DNA from: PALSA-188 sp963720075
Lineage (GTDB): Bacteria > Acidobacteriota > Terriglobia > Terriglobales > Acidobacteriaceae
Assembly: GCA_963720075.1 (NCBI GenBank)
Contig: CAVREG010000016.1
Span: 1-64,000, forward strand
Reading direction: 5' to 3'
Length of the DNA: 64,000 nt
The position numbers and the translations under genes are program-made. Positions within the stretch are counted from its first letter, which is position 1. Every line of letters begins with the position of its first letter. Positions 43,878 through 53,601 of the stretch are shown here, in pieces. The notes under the pieces are model-generated. The model was not told the origin of the DNA, made no database searches, and was given only the letters and a program-made list of their open reading frames with translations.

Positions 43878-44070
43878 CCAAAAGAGGGGAATGGCACGAA
43901 AAGGCTATTACTTCTGAGGTACTGTGGAAAAGCCCTAAGGAGCCGACTGGACGGGCGAGGACGCCCGTCAATCGATTGCGGTATTTTGAAATAGGGAGCG
44001 TTCCCCGGGCCTATCTATTAGCCACATTCTGAATTAACTTCATTTCAACTTGGGCGGTTCATTCGTGCTA

Positions 44071-45459
44071 TTAGTGGCCGCCCCCCACTTCGCGAACTAT
44101 ATTGCTTACGAAGGATTTCGCATCCCCGAACAGCATTAGCGTGTTGTCCATGTAGTACAGCGGATTATCAATACCAGCGAAACCCGGGTTCATGCTGCGC
44201 TTGATTACCATCACGGTGCGGGCTTTGTCTACATCGAGGATTGGCATTCCATAAATCGGACTGCCTGTATCGGTGCGTGCTGCCGGGTTCGTAACGTCAT
44301 TAGCGCCGATGACCAGAGCGACATCTGTTTGCGGGAAGTCGCCGTTGATTTCATCCATTTCAATCAGATGATCGTAGGGAACATCGGCTTCTGCCAGAAG
44401 CACGTTCATATGTCCCGGCATACGACCGGCAACCGGATGGATGGCAAAACGAACGTCTATGCCGAGCTTAGTGAGTGCGTCATAGAGCTCGCGTACTTTG
44501 TGCTGCGCCTGCGCCACGGCCATGCCATAGCCCGGAACTACGACAACTTTATTCGCAGCCGTCAAAATTGACGCCGCTTCTTCAGGCGTAGCGCTGCGCA
44601 CCGGCCTGGCTTCCTCGTGTTTCGCAGCGGAGGTCTGCACCTGGCCAAAAGCTCCGAACAGAACATTCGTAAATGACCGGTTCATTGCCTTGCACATGAT
44701 GACCGAGAGGACGAAACCGGAGGAGCCGTCGAGCGCACCCGCAACCACCAGCACTTTACTGTTCAGCACGAAACCCAGCAAAGCGGCGGAGAAACCGGCA
44801 TAGGAGTTCAACAGCGAAATCACCGTCGGCATGTCGGCGCCGCCAATGGGCGTGACCAGCATTACTCCAAAGATCAGGGCAACACCAACCATGAAAGGAA
44901 AGAGCAGGGTGTGCCCCGGATTGATTACCAGAGCAATGGCCAAGGCGAGAGCCGCACCCAGGATCGAAAGGCTGAGGATGTTCTGTCCGCGATAAACAAT
45001 TGGACGCTGGGGCAGAATTTCCTGCAACTTCCCGGCCGCGATCAAGCTTCCGGTAAAGGTGAGCGAACCGATAATCACTTCCAGTCCGATCTCGCCCATC
45101 TCGAAGCGGGTCAAATGCGAAGTGCCGACATAATATTCCGCGATGCCAATCATCGCGGCGGACGCCGCGCCAAACGCATGGCTGAGGGCAGTTCGCTGCG
45201 GCACCGCCGTCATCTTCACCATGCCCAGCGGGATGCCCACTCCGGCGCCGATAATCAGGGAAATGATGATCCATTTGTATTGCACCAGCTCCGGATTGAA
45301 GAGAGTGGCAGTAACCGCGATGGCGGCGCCGATCTCCCCCGCCAGCACGCCCCAACGCGCGCGCGCCGGCGAACTCAGCCACTTGAGCGACAGGATGAAC
45401 AAAACAACGGCAGCGATGTACGCGAAGTCGAGATATTGCTGAAGGGCAATCGCAGTCAT
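44071..45459 (-). CDS. pntB: NAD(P) transhydrogenase subunit beta
   Basis: Membrane and NADP(H)-binding subunit of the proton-translocating transhydrogenase, which reduces NADP+ with NADH at the cost of proton motive force. The 462-residue chain has nine or so helices (residues about 1-265) then domain III, with VVVPGYGMAVAQAQHKV and the NADPH-binding GRMPGHMNVLLAEA, then DVALVIGANDVTNPAA. Its ATG overlaps the pntAb stop by four bases. Last gene of the three-gene operon. Confidence 0.96.
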   Translation of the reverse strand: MTAIALQQYLDFAYIAAVVLFILSLKWLSSPARARWGVLAGEIGAAIAVTATLFNPELVQYKWIIISLIIGAGVGIPLGMVKMTAVPQRTALSHAFGAASAAMIGIAEYYVGTSHLTRFEMGEIGLEVIIGSLTFTGSLIAAGKLQEILPQRPIVYRGQNILSLSILGAALALAIALVINPGHTLLFPFMVGVALIFGVMLVTPIGGADMPTVISLLNSYAGFSAALLGFVLNSKVLVVAGALDGSSGFVLSVIMCKAMNRSFTNVLFGAFGQVQTSAAKHEEARPVRSATPEEAASILTAANKVVVVPGYGMAVAQAQHKVRELYDALTKLGIDVRFAIHPVAGRMPGHMNVLLAEADVPYDHLIEMDEINGDFPQTDVALVIGANDVTNPAARTDTGSPIYGMPILDVDKARTVMVIKRSMNPGFAGIDNPLYYMDNTLMLFGDAKSFVSNIVREVGGGH

Positions 45460-45749
45460 TTCTTCGGCCTGCCGGTCTTGAACATGCGCAACATGCGATC
45501 AGTAATGAAGAAACCGCCAACCATGTTGCTGAAGGAGGCAGCGACGGCGATAGCGCCGAGCACCAGGGTAAGATGGGTTTCATGCCGTCCGGCAATGATG
45601 ATGGCGGCCACCACCACGATGGCGTCGAGGGCGTTGGTCAGCGACATCAGAGGCGTGTGCAGGAGAGGCGAGACGCGCTTGATCAGTTCAAAGCCCACGA
45701 ATCCCGCCAGGATGAACACATAAAGATTAGAGATAAAATCTGCTGGCAC
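45456..45749 (-). CDS. pntAb: NAD(P) transhydrogenase subunit alpha, membrane part
   Basis: The 97-residue membrane component (domain II part of the alpha subunit) of a three-subunit transhydrogenase. Three helices: FISNLYVFILAGFVGFELI, AIVVVAAIIIAG and LGAIAVAASFSNMVGGFFI; also HTPLMSLTNALDAIVV, a conserved loop. It is separated from pntAa by about 80 bases and overlaps pntB. Confidence 0.93.
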   Translation of the reverse strand: MPADFISNLYVFILAGFVGFELIKRVSPLLHTPLMSLTNALDAIVVVAAIIIAGRHETHLTLVLGAIAVAASFSNMVGGFFITDRMLRMFKTGRPKK

Positions 45750-45829
45750 TATTCCTCCTCACAATCGAAATAATCGAAGTATTCCAACGCTTCCGTTTCT
45801 TATCCTTGCGTATCTCCGGCGACAACGCA

Positions 45830-46999
45830 TCACTTCGCCACCAGCGGCGGTAGCGACAAAAACTCACGTACCCTGCTATTGACCACTTCCCCGCCACGGG
45901 TTAAGAGGGTTTCACGAATAATGTCATCTTCCAGATTGATTTGCAGCTTTCCATCCTTTGCCATGTGCAGAAGGAAAGTAGTGATGTTGCGCGCATACAT
46001 CTGGCTGGCGTGATACGGTACGCCGGACGCCACGTTCACCGCGCCGATGATGGTGACTCCATGCTCGATTACAGTTTGACCAGGTTTAGTGGATTCGCAG
46101 TTGCCGCCGCGTTCCGCGGCCAAATCAAAGATCACGGACCCCGGCGCCATGCCCTTTACCATTTCCGTAGTGACCAATACCGGCGCTTTTTTGCCGGGCA
46201 CTACAGCAGTGGTGATGACCACATCGCTTTCCGCCACAACCTTGGTGAGAAGCTCGCGCTGACGCGCATAAAATGCTTCGTCCTGTGCGGTTCCATATCC
46301 GCGGGCATCCTGGGCGTTCTTGGCCTCAATGGGAAGCTCAACGAAACGAGCACCGAGACTTTGCACCTGCTCTTTCACAGCCGGACGGAGATCATAAGCA
46401 GAAACCACTGCTCCCAACCGCCGTGCCGTTGCGATTGCTTGCAGCCCGGCCACTCCGACTCCCATCACAAGCACACGCGCGGGTGTAATGGTTCCCGCTG
46501 CGGTTGTGAGCATCGGGAAAATCCGCGGCAAAGCATCCGCGGCCATCAGTACAGCTTTGTATCCAGAGATTGTCGCCATGGAAGAGAGCGCATCCATGCT
46601 CTGAGCGCGCGTGGTTCTAGGGACGAGTTCGACCGAGAATGACGTGACGCCTGTTGCGGCGATCTGCTCCACCACTTCGGCGGATCCTAGTGGCCGCAAG
46701 AATCCAATCAGCACTTGGTCTTTGCGAAACAGCGGAATGTCGGCTTGTCCTGTAACGTCGTTGGCCCCGTAGCACAGCACCTGGACAATGATGTCGGCTG
46801 TCTCGAAGACTCCGGCTCGCGTGGGTTGAATCTTTGCGCCTTTCTCGATGTATGCTGCGTCGCGATATCCCGCCTCATCGCCCGCTCCGGTTTCGATCAA
46901 AACTTCAAATCCAGCTTTGGTGAGGCTTGGTATAGCGGCAGGCACGAGGGCGACGCGACGCTCGTTCGGATACGATTCCTTTGGAACACCGACGATCAT
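45830..46999 (-). CDS. pntAa: NAD(P) transhydrogenase subunit alpha, NAD-binding part
   Basis: Soluble NAD(H)-binding domain I, homologous to alanine dehydrogenase. The 389-residue chain starts MIVGVPKESYPNERRVALVP, has RAQSMDALSSMATISGYKAV, the Rossmann motif GVGVAGLQAIATARRLGAVV, and a helical C-terminus. It forms a heterocomplex with PntAb and PntB. ATG at 46999. First gene of the pnt operon. Confidence 0.95.
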   Translation of the reverse strand: MIVGVPKESYPNERRVALVPAAIPSLTKAGFEVLIETGAGDEAGYRDAAYIEKGAKIQPTRAGVFETADIIVQVLCYGANDVTGQADIPLFRKDQVLIGFLRPLGSAEVVEQIAATGVTSFSVELVPRTTRAQSMDALSSMATISGYKAVLMAADALPRIFPMLTTAAGTITPARVLVMGVGVAGLQAIATARRLGAVVSAYDLRPAVKEQVQSLGARFVELPIEAKNAQDARGYGTAQDEAFYARQRELLTKVVAESDVVITTAVVPGKKAPVLVTTEMVKGMAPGSVIFDLAAERGGNCESTKPGQTVIEHGVTIIGAVNVASGVPYHASQMYARNITTFLLHMAKDGKLQINLEDDIIRETLLTRGGEVVNSRVREFLSLPPLVAK

Positions 47000-47190
47000 C
47001 AGGCTATGATCCTTTCCATATCACGGGCGAAAGAAAAAAGTACACAAAGGCTTGCGAGAAAACAATGAGGATGATTCGAATGTGAAAAGCGCAACCGAGT
47101 AGTTTGCCACAAGAAGGGCAAGTCTGCGTTCTGGGTTTTTGCCTCGGGATTGGAAATATCACTCGCCAAGGCTTCGCTAACGAAAACACT

Positions 47191-50070
47191 CTAAGGCAGA
47201 TGGTCCAAGTAGCACGGCCCCGCTGTGTTCTGCGCAGGCGGTGTTGGCGGCGTCTTCCACGGCTCATTGACTAAGTCAAGAAACTCAGTGCCCATATGAA
47301 GCTGAAAGGAATCGCGCGCTGTAAGCGGGTTGAGGCTGAACCGGTCTTCTATAAACTTCAGGATCGCGGTGTAATCCGCCGGAGCGTGCGAGACAAAATT
47401 TTGCTTCGTGAACGGCGACACCACAATCAACGGGACGCGATAACCGGTGTACTGAAATTGGCACGTCGGTCCGCCTACCTTCACGCAAACGTCGGGACCG
47501 GGAGCGCCCGCTGGAGGAGGTCCCTGGAAAAGATCTACCGGGCTGGTGAAATTGTCCGGAGGAGGCATTGGCGTATAGGGAGCAACGTGGTCGTAGAAAC
47601 CGCCGTACTCGTCGTAGGTCAGAATAAATACGGAATCTTTCCAGCTCGGGCCGGGATTACTCGGTGTCCCCATGACCGCGTCAATGAGGGTTTTTACGAA
47701 GGCGGCGCCGGCCTGGACGCTGCAACAGGGTGTCGGTTGCTGCGGAGTCGGATCAAAATCGGCGGCATGTTCGTCGAGACCTTTTGCTGATGCAGGTTCG
47801 ATCTGCGCCACTTGCGGCAACGTTCCAGCCGCAGCGTCGGCATAAAACTGCGAAATGGGGACTATATTCTGCTTAAGCGTGGGCGAACCAATGATCGTCT
47901 GTCCATATGCGTAAGTATGCAGATAGCTGATCTGATAAAGGCACTCGGGACGCGTATCATTCGCCGCGCAGCTTAACGTGCCATAAGTGCCCGGATTAGG
48001 ATCGGGATAAACGTATAGCTTCCAGGTAATTCCTGCGTTTTGCAGTTCCTCGAAAATGGGCTCCGAGGGTATTTGCATGTTATCCGCCGCGTCGGTGCCA
48101 TTCGGATAAGCGAACCCGTAAGACGTGGCTCCAATCAGATATTCGCGGTTCGGCGTCGTTCTGCTCATCACGGGAGAAAACCAGGTGTCGGAAGTGGCGA
48201 AGTTTGAAGCCATAAAATAGTAATAGTTCAAATCACTTCCATCGTAGTAGCCCATTGTTCGCACGCCATTCGTGTCCATAAACTGCGAAGTGATAGTGCC
48301 GTTCGCGTTTTGTATGGGATACCTAGAATCGTGGGCATTTGACCAAACGAATCCATCCAGCGTGGCTTTTCCAGTTGCACCCAGAGTGGGATCGTTGTAA
48401 TTCATATCCACATGGCTTTCGTTCCACGATGGGCTTGGATTCTCCACGCACATCGTTTGCAAATGATAAGAGGTCACTGGAGCTGCCGCGTCGTAAACAC
48501 AATCTTGCCATGGCATTCCGAGTTGAGCTGGGGGAACGAAAGGATACGCCGGATCGCAACCCGGATTAGTGGAAGCCGGGCCTGAGGGAGCGTTGGTCGG
48601 GAATTGCGGCAAGCCATTAAAAGGCTGGTTCTTATAGTGAACGTAGTTATCGTCCTGCCAGTATTGCGCGAGCGCGCCGAAGTAGTGATCAAAGGAACGG
48701 TTCTCCTGCGCCAGATAAATAATGTGATTGATCGCGCTTTGCAGAGTGAGTCCAAAAGCGGCAGTAGCCGCGTCAGCGGTTGAGTTCGTCACCGTTACAC
48801 TGCACGTTCCCATTCCCGCGCACACCCCGGTCCATCCCGCAAATGTGCTCTTGGCATCGGGAGTGGCGGTCAGTGTCACTACGGTGTTATTCGGAAAGCT
48901 TGCGTTACACGTGCCGGGACAATTGATCCCTGTGGGACTGCTGGCGACGGTTCCCGACCCAACGCCAATCAGAGAAACCGTTACCGTTCCTAACTGAGTA
49001 AAAGTAGCGGTGACAGAACTGGGCGAAGTGATCGTAAATGTGCAAGGGCTGGTATTCCCGCTGCACGATCCTGTCCACGCCCCTAAGCCAAATCCGCTGC
49101 CGGGTGTCGCAGTCAGAGTTACCTGGGAGTTTTGCGTGAAATTAGCCGAACATGTTCCGGGGCAATTGATGCCCGCAGGACTGCTGGTCACACTTCCGTT
49201 GCCGGATATGGTGACCGTAAGTTGCGATGCCAGAGGTAGACTGAACGCTGCCGTAACACTAGTCGCCCCAGAGAGAGTCACGGTGCATGTTGTCGCATGG
49301 TTCGCACATACGCCTCCCCAACCCGCGAAAACATAGCCAGCGTTCGGAGACTCAGTTAGCGTTACTTGCGTATTCTGGGCGAAACTTGCCGAGCAAGTTC
49401 CGGGACAATTAATGCCGGCGGGATTGCTGGTGACACTTCCGGACCCGGATACCGCTACAGTGAGCTGCGGTGGCGGAGTTTGAGCGAAGCTTGCGGTTAC
49501 TGCCGTCGCGCCACTAATCGTAATCGTACATGCGCCAGTACCGCTGCACGCGCCGCCCCATCCTGAAAAAGTAAAACCCGCTCCGGGAGTCTCCGTGAGC
49601 GTCACGCCAGTGCCTTGTGCAAATCCGGCCGAGCAATTCGATGGACAATTTATACCAGCTGGAGTGCTGGTAACAGTTCCGGTACCTGACAATGTCACCG
49701 TGAGCTGCGGCACAGCAGCCTGAGCGAAAGTAGCTGTGACTGCCGTGGCGGCGTTGATTGTCATTGCACAGGCGCCGGTACCGGTGCAAGCGCCTCCCCA
49801 ACCGGAGAACATGTAGCCCGTCGCAGGTGTTTCGGTGAGCGCCACACTCGTGTTCTGCGCAAATGTCGCCGTACACGTCGAGGGACAGTTAATACCCGCA
49901 GGCGTGCTGGTCACTGTTCCCGTGCCTGATGTCGGCCCCGTAACTGTCAACTGAAACGTTGTTGGTTGGGGATTTCCAGGGGGAGTCGAAGTCCCGCCTC
50001 CGCAGCCTGCGAGAAGCAGCGGCGCGGCGGCGACGACGAGCGAAAACGCAGGGTGAATACGAAATGGCAT
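47191..50070 (-). CDS. secreted phospholipase C/acid phosphatase with five InlB-like repeats
   Basis: Exported lipoprotein-like enzyme of 959 residues. The signal peptide ends in a lipobox LLAGC (residues about 18-22). Residues about 35-440 hold five tandem beta modules of roughly 80 residues, each with a TVTSxPAGINCPxxC core, FAQNT.VTLTxTP and FxGWxGxC with two paired cysteines, resembling divergent InlB B-repeats. The C-terminal half is a phosphoesterase family domain (YLAQENRSFDHYFGAL start, TPNREYLIGAT, ILTYDEYGGFYDHVAP, VPLIVVSPFTK), related to phospholipase C and acid phosphatase. Probable role: phosphate release from lipids or organic phosphates at the cell surface. Alone, minus strand. 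Confidence 0.88.
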   Translation of the reverse strand: MPFRIHPAFSLVVAAAPLLLAGCGGGTSTPPGNPQPTTFQLTVTGPTSGTGTVTSTPAGINCPSTCTATFAQNTSVALTETPATGYMFSGWGGACTGTGACAMTINAATAVTATFAQAAVPQLTVTLSGTGTVTSTPAGINCPSNCSAGFAQGTGVTLTETPGAGFTFSGWGGACSGTGACTITISGATAVTASFAQTPPPQLTVAVSGSGSVTSNPAGINCPGTCSASFAQNTQVTLTESPNAGYVFAGWGGVCANHATTCTVTLSGATSVTAAFSLPLASQLTVTISGNGSVTSSPAGINCPGTCSANFTQNSQVTLTATPGSGFGLGAWTGSCSGNTSPCTFTITSPSSVTATFTQLGTVTVSLIGVGSGTVASSPTGINCPGTCNASFPNNTVVTLTATPDAKSTFAGWTGVCAGMGTCSVTVTNSTADAATAAFGLTLQSAINHIIYLAQENRSFDHYFGALAQYWQDDNYVHYKNQPFNGLPQFPTNAPSGPASTNPGCDPAYPFVPPAQLGMPWQDCVYDAAAPVTSYHLQTMCVENPSPSWNESHVDMNYNDPTLGATGKATLDGFVWSNAHDSRYPIQNANGTITSQFMDTNGVRTMGYYDGSDLNYYYFMASNFATSDTWFSPVMSRTTPNREYLIGATSYGFAYPNGTDAADNMQIPSEPIFEELQNAGITWKLYVYPDPNPGTYGTLSCAANDTRPECLYQISYLHTYAYGQTIIGSPTLKQNIVPISQFYADAAAGTLPQVAQIEPASAKGLDEHAADFDPTPQQPTPCCSVQAGAAFVKTLIDAVMGTPSNPGPSWKDSVFILTYDEYGGFYDHVAPYTPMPPPDNFTSPVDLFQGPPPAGAPGPDVCVKVGGPTCQFQYTGYRVPLIVVSPFTKQNFVSHAPADYTAILKFIEDRFSLNPLTARDSFQLHMGTEFLDLVNEPWKTPPTPPAQNTAGPCYLDHLP

Positions 50071-50229
50071 CGGGATGCGATACTCCTACAAAAGCGCATG
50101 TAAGATGAGGCTTTCACCTTAGTTGGTTGGCTAAAAATCCGAGGACGCTCGCGGATTGGGCAGCCGCGCAAATAGTTGCACACAAAGGAAAGATCTCTCC
50201 CGAAAAACGGGTCAAATGCGTGTCACGCG

Positions 50230-51903
50230 CTACTTTGGCAGGGTAATAGCGCCTTGAGATGCTGAAGATACCAAGGCGGCGTATTTGGCAAAAACTCCAG
50301 ATTCGTAGCGAGGCTTCAAAGGCTTCCATCCGGACATCCGTTCCTTAATTACTTCGTCGCTGAGTTCAAGCTGCAGCAGTCGCTTGTTGACGTCAATCGT
50401 GATGATGTCTCCTTCGCGAACCGCCGCGATTGGTCCGCCCATGGCCGCCTCCGGAGAAACATGGCCCATCATCAAACCGTGAGTCGCGCCGCTAAAACGG
50501 CCGTCCGTCAAGAGAGCGACTGAATCGCCCAAGCCTTCCCCCACGATCGCTCCGGTCACGCTCAACATTTCGCGCATGCCCGGACCGCCCTTGGGACCTT
50601 CGTTGCGGATCACGACAACGTCGCCGGCGTGAATTTTCTTTTCCGTAACCGCGGTCATGGCGTCTTCTTCAGATTCGAAAACACGCGCTGGCCCGCGTTG
50701 ACTGAGCCGTTCGTGTCCGCTAATTTTCGCCACACAGCCCTCTGGAGCGAGATTTCCGCGCAGGATAACGAGTCCGCCTGTCTTCTTGAGTGGTTTATCC
50801 AGGGGCGCAATCACTTCCTGGCCGGGAGTTTCAATCGCGCTTTCGCTTTCAGCCGATAGACTGAGTCCACTGACGGTTTTCGCCGCGCCGTGGAGATGCC
50901 CTCCACGAAGAAGCCGTCGCGTCAAGAGACGCACGCCTCCGGCGCGGTGCATGTCGGCGGCGACGAACCGGCCTGAGGGTTTCAGATCGGCGAGCAACGG
51001 AGTACGCTCGCTCACCGTTTGGAAGTGATCAATCTCGAGAGGCACACCCGCTTCTCTCGCTATCGCGAGCAGGTGCAGCACGGAGTTTGTCGAGCCGCCA
51101 GTTGCTGCGACCCCCGCGATTGCATTCTCAAATGCAGGACGCGTAAGAATGTCTTTCGGCAGAACGCCGTTTTTCAAAAGATTCATCACGACTTCGCCAC
51201 AACGGAATGCGATCTCATCTTTTTTTGGATCCATCGCTGGAACGCTGTTAAAGCCCATCGGTGACAGCCCAATCATTTCCATCACGGTGGACATCGTGTT
51301 GGCGGTATATTGTCCGCCGCATGCTCCAGCGCCGGGGCAGGCCACGTTCTCGAGTTCGTGCAAATCCGCATCCGACATTTTTCCGGCCGCATTCGCGCCC
51401 ACTGCTTCGAATACGTCCTGGATGGTGACATCTTTTCCGCGAAATGACCCGGGAGCGATTGTTCCACCGTAAAGAACCATCCCTGGAATATTCAATCGTG
51501 CGAGGGCCATGGCCGCGGCCGGAATTGTCTTGTCGCATCCCACCACGCAAACGACGGCGTCGAACATTTGCCCGCGACAGACCAACTCAATCGAATCGGC
51601 AATAATCTCGCGGCTCACCAGCGACGCCCGCATTCCCTCAGTGCCCATCGTCTCGCCATCACTAATGGCGATGGTATTGAACTCCATCGGCGTGCCACCT
51701 GCGGCGCGCACGCCTTCTTTCACCTTTGCCGATAAGCGGCGCAGATGGAAATTGCACGGCATGGTTTCGATCCAGGTATTGGCAACGCCAATGATGGGTT
51801 TCCGTAGGTCGCTATCGGTGAAGCCGATGGCCTTGAACATGGCCCGGGCTCCGGCCTGATTGCGCCCGTCAGTGATGGCGCGACTGCGATGTTTGAGATC
51901 CAT
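50230..51903 (-). CDS. ilvD: dihydroxy-acid dehydratase
   Basis: Fe-S enzyme of branched-chain amino acid synthesis that dehydrates 2,3-dihydroxy-3-methylbutanoate and its isoleucine counterpart. The ATG at 51903 (MDLKHRSRAITDGRNQAGAR) is preferred, as upstream codons lie in a repeat. Cluster and metal ligands are in VVGCDKTIPA and CPGAGACGGQYTANTM, and the C-terminal LLTDGRFSGATHG and GHVSPEAA are typical. Length 557 residues. ilvC lies upstream on the same strand about 100 bases away beyond the repeat; ilvB/H are not present. Confidence 0.95.
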   Translation of the reverse strand: MDLKHRSRAITDGRNQAGARAMFKAIGFTDSDLRKPIIGVANTWIETMPCNFHLRRLSAKVKEGVRAAGGTPMEFNTIAISDGETMGTEGMRASLVSREIIADSIELVCRGQMFDAVVCVVGCDKTIPAAAMALARLNIPGMVLYGGTIAPGSFRGKDVTIQDVFEAVGANAAGKMSDADLHELENVACPGAGACGGQYTANTMSTVMEMIGLSPMGFNSVPAMDPKKDEIAFRCGEVVMNLLKNGVLPKDILTRPAFENAIAGVAATGGSTNSVLHLLAIAREAGVPLEIDHFQTVSERTPLLADLKPSGRFVAADMHRAGGVRLLTRRLLRGGHLHGAAKTVSGLSLSAESESAIETPGQEVIAPLDKPLKKTGGLVILRGNLAPEGCVAKISGHERLSQRGPARVFESEEDAMTAVTEKKIHAGDVVVIRNEGPKGGPGMREMLSVTGAIVGEGLGDSVALLTDGRFSGATHGLMMGHVSPEAAMGGPIAAVREGDIITIDVNKRLLQLELSDEVIKERMSGWKPLKPRYESGVFAKYAALVSSASQGAITLPK

Positions 51904-51909
51904 AAAATA

Positions 51910-51998
51910 GTTGTCATTCGAAGCGCAGCGAGAAATCTGCTTTCCTTCGCCGTGCACACAGCAGATTCCTCACAGCTAAAGCTGTTCGGAATGACAAC
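51910..51998. repeat. inverted repeat between ilvC and ilvD, GTTGTCATTC type
   Basis: Outer arms GTTGTCATTCGAA (51910-51922) and TTCGGAATGACAAC (51985-51998), with inner arms AAATCTGC (51933-51940) and GCAGATTC (51961-51968). It is immediately upstream of the ilvD start, so it would be in the ilvD leader if cotranscribed. Confidence 0.65.
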
Positions 51999-52006
51999 GG
52001 ATGGGT

Positions 52007-53059
52007 TTAGGCGTTCACAACTTGTTTGGTTTTTCCCGCCGCTTCGGAAGCCTTGGGCGTCTGCTTGTCCTTCGGAAGCCATGACATCAATCCCCGCAGC
52101 CGCGCACCGACTTCTTCCACGGGATGATTTTTTTCGCTTTCCCTCAACGCGGAGAATTTCTTTTTGCCGCTCTTATTTTCTTCAATCCACTCACGCGCAA
52201 ACGTACCGTCCTGAATTTGCGCCAGAATCTTTTTCATCGCCGCTCGCGTGTCGTCGCCCACCACTTGTGGTCCGCGAGTTAGGTCTCCATATTCCGCAGT
52301 ATTTGATATGGAATCCCGCATCTGGGCCAGGCCACCCTCGTAGATGAGATCAACAATTAATTTCACTTCGTGGATGCACTCGAAATATGCCATCTCCGGC
52401 GCGTATCCGGCTTCAACAAGGGTTTCGAATCCCTTTTTCATGAGCGAAGTCAATCCACCGCAGAGTACAGCCTGCTCACCGAAGAGATCGCTCTCGGTTT
52501 CTTCTTTAAACGTGGTCTGCAGTACCCCTGCACGCGTCGCGCCGATGCCATAGGCATAGCACAGACCATAGTCGCGGGCGCGTCCACTCGCGTCCTGATG
52601 AATTGCAAGAAGCGCAGGGACGCCGCGGCCTTCAGCGTAAACGCGGCGGACCAGATGACCGGGCCCCTTTGGAGCCACCATCACCACGTCCACATCTTTC
52701 GGCGGGACAACAGTTTTGAAATGGATACTGAAGCCATGCGAGACGCCGAGGACCTTGCCCGCGTGCAGCGCAGGTTTTATCGCCGATTCATAGAACTCGC
52801 CTTGAGTCTCGTCAGGCGTGAGCATCTGAATCCAATCGCCGCGCTTCGCCGCCTCGGCGGCCGGCAAAACCTCCATGCCATCAGCCTTAGCCTTCTCGGC
52901 GCTGGGGCGTTGCGGATCGAGTCCGACGATAACTTTGTATCCGCTGTCGCGAAGATTGAGCGCCTGCGCATGGCCCTGACTTCCGTAGCCCATGATCGTT
53001 ATCGTCTTGCCCTTGAGGGCGTCGGGATTTGCGTCACGCTCATAAAAAACGGTAGCCAC
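52007..53059 (-). CDS. ilvC: ketol-acid reductoisomerase (NADP+)
   Basis: Second common step of valine/isoleucine synthesis. The 350-residue chain is a class I short form starting at a GTG (AGGAG ribosome binding site seven bases upstream). NADPH-binding GYGSQGHAQALNLRDSG follows the strand-1 motif; metal-binding acidic residues lie in the knotted C-terminal domain, with KGPGHLVRR and FECIHEVKLIVDLIYEGG. The C-terminal tail (SWLPKDKQTPKASEAAGK) is slightly longer than usual. Confidence 0.96.
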   Translation of the reverse strand: MATVFYERDANPDALKGKTITIMGYGSQGHAQALNLRDSGYKVIVGLDPQRPSAEKAKADGMEVLPAAEAAKRGDWIQMLTPDETQGEFYESAIKPALHAGKVLGVSHGFSIHFKTVVPPKDVDVVMVAPKGPGHLVRRVYAEGRGVPALLAIHQDASGRARDYGLCYAYGIGATRAGVLQTTFKEETESDLFGEQAVLCGGLTSLMKKGFETLVEAGYAPEMAYFECIHEVKLIVDLIYEGGLAQMRDSISNTAEYGDLTRGPQVVGDDTRAAMKKILAQIQDGTFAREWIEENKSGKKKFSALRESEKNHPVEEVGARLRGLMSWLPKDKQTPKASEAAGKTKQVVNA

Positions 53060-53100
53060 GGCTTCTCCTATATGCAGTGAATTAAAGGACGATCGGAATG

Positions 53101-53116
53101 CCGACTGATCGGTCGG
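53101..53116. promoter_or_regulatory. palindrome upstream of ilvC
   Basis: CCGACTGATCGGTCGG is a near-perfect palindrome (one mismatched pair) about 42-57 bases ahead of the ilvC start; it might be an operator. Function is inferred only from position. Confidence 0.3.
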
Positions 53117-53221
53117 TTGAAGAATATAGAATGGTATGGGGACTGATGAATGGTGTCAAGGCGGGTGCCGTCAGGGCCAGGAGTCGCTTTTTTCTTTCGT
53201 TCCGAAGACGGGCCAAAAAAA

Positions 53222-53249
53222 AGCGCCCGGAGGTTTATCCGAGCGCTTA
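53222..53249 (-). terminator. intrinsic terminator after trxA
   Basis: Minus strand: AAGCGCTCGGA pairs with TCCGGGCGCTT around a TAAACC loop, followed by a run of T. It lies 20 bases beyond the trxA stop codon. Confidence 0.85.
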
Positions 53250-53268
53250 GTCCAGCCTCAATGAATTC

Positions 53269-53601
53269 TTACACCAAATGTTTATCCAACGCCTGTTGAA
53301 TCGCTTCTTTGGGTCGGTAGCCTACCAGTTGCTCCACGACCTGGCCGCCTTTGAAAATTAGAAGCGTCGGAATTCCAGTTACTTTATAACGCATCGGAGT
53401 CGAGCTGTTGCTGTCCACATCCATTTTGCCGACCTTGATCTTGCCTTGATAATGCTGCGCCAACTCTTCCACTATGGGAGCAATGGCGCGGCATGGTCCA
53501 CACCACGTCGCCCAAAAATCCACGAGCACCGGAGTTGCCGATTTCAAAACATCCTGATCAAAATTTGCGTCGGTCACTTCAATAATGCCATTGCCTGCCA
53601 T
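53269..53601 (-). CDS. trxA: thioredoxin
   Basis: Small dithiol oxidoreductase of 110 residues. The WATWCGPCRAIAPI active site (Cys-Gly-Pro-Cys) is at residues about 30-43, and the cis-proline lies in VTGIPTLLIFKGG. Everything is as expected for TrxA. It has its own terminator and starts at ATG 53601, divergent from the DUF885 gene. Confidence 0.95.
   Translation of the reverse strand: MAGNGIIEVTDANFDQDVLKSATPVLVDFWATWCGPCRAIAPIVEELAQHYQGKIKVGKMDVDSNSSTPMRYKVTGIPTLLIFKGGQVVEQLVGYRPKEAIQQALDKHLV

Noticed and set aside
43950..43969. 8-bp perfect hairpin with TCCT loop (minus strand) as a third part of the RNA family
   Set aside because: It has no counterpart at the same position in copy B, so it is not counted as part of the conserved core.
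48760..49960. Possible CRISPR-like periodicity
   Set aside because: The period of about 240 bases encodes the five protein repeats of the phospholipase-like gene; no short identical repeats with unique spacers.
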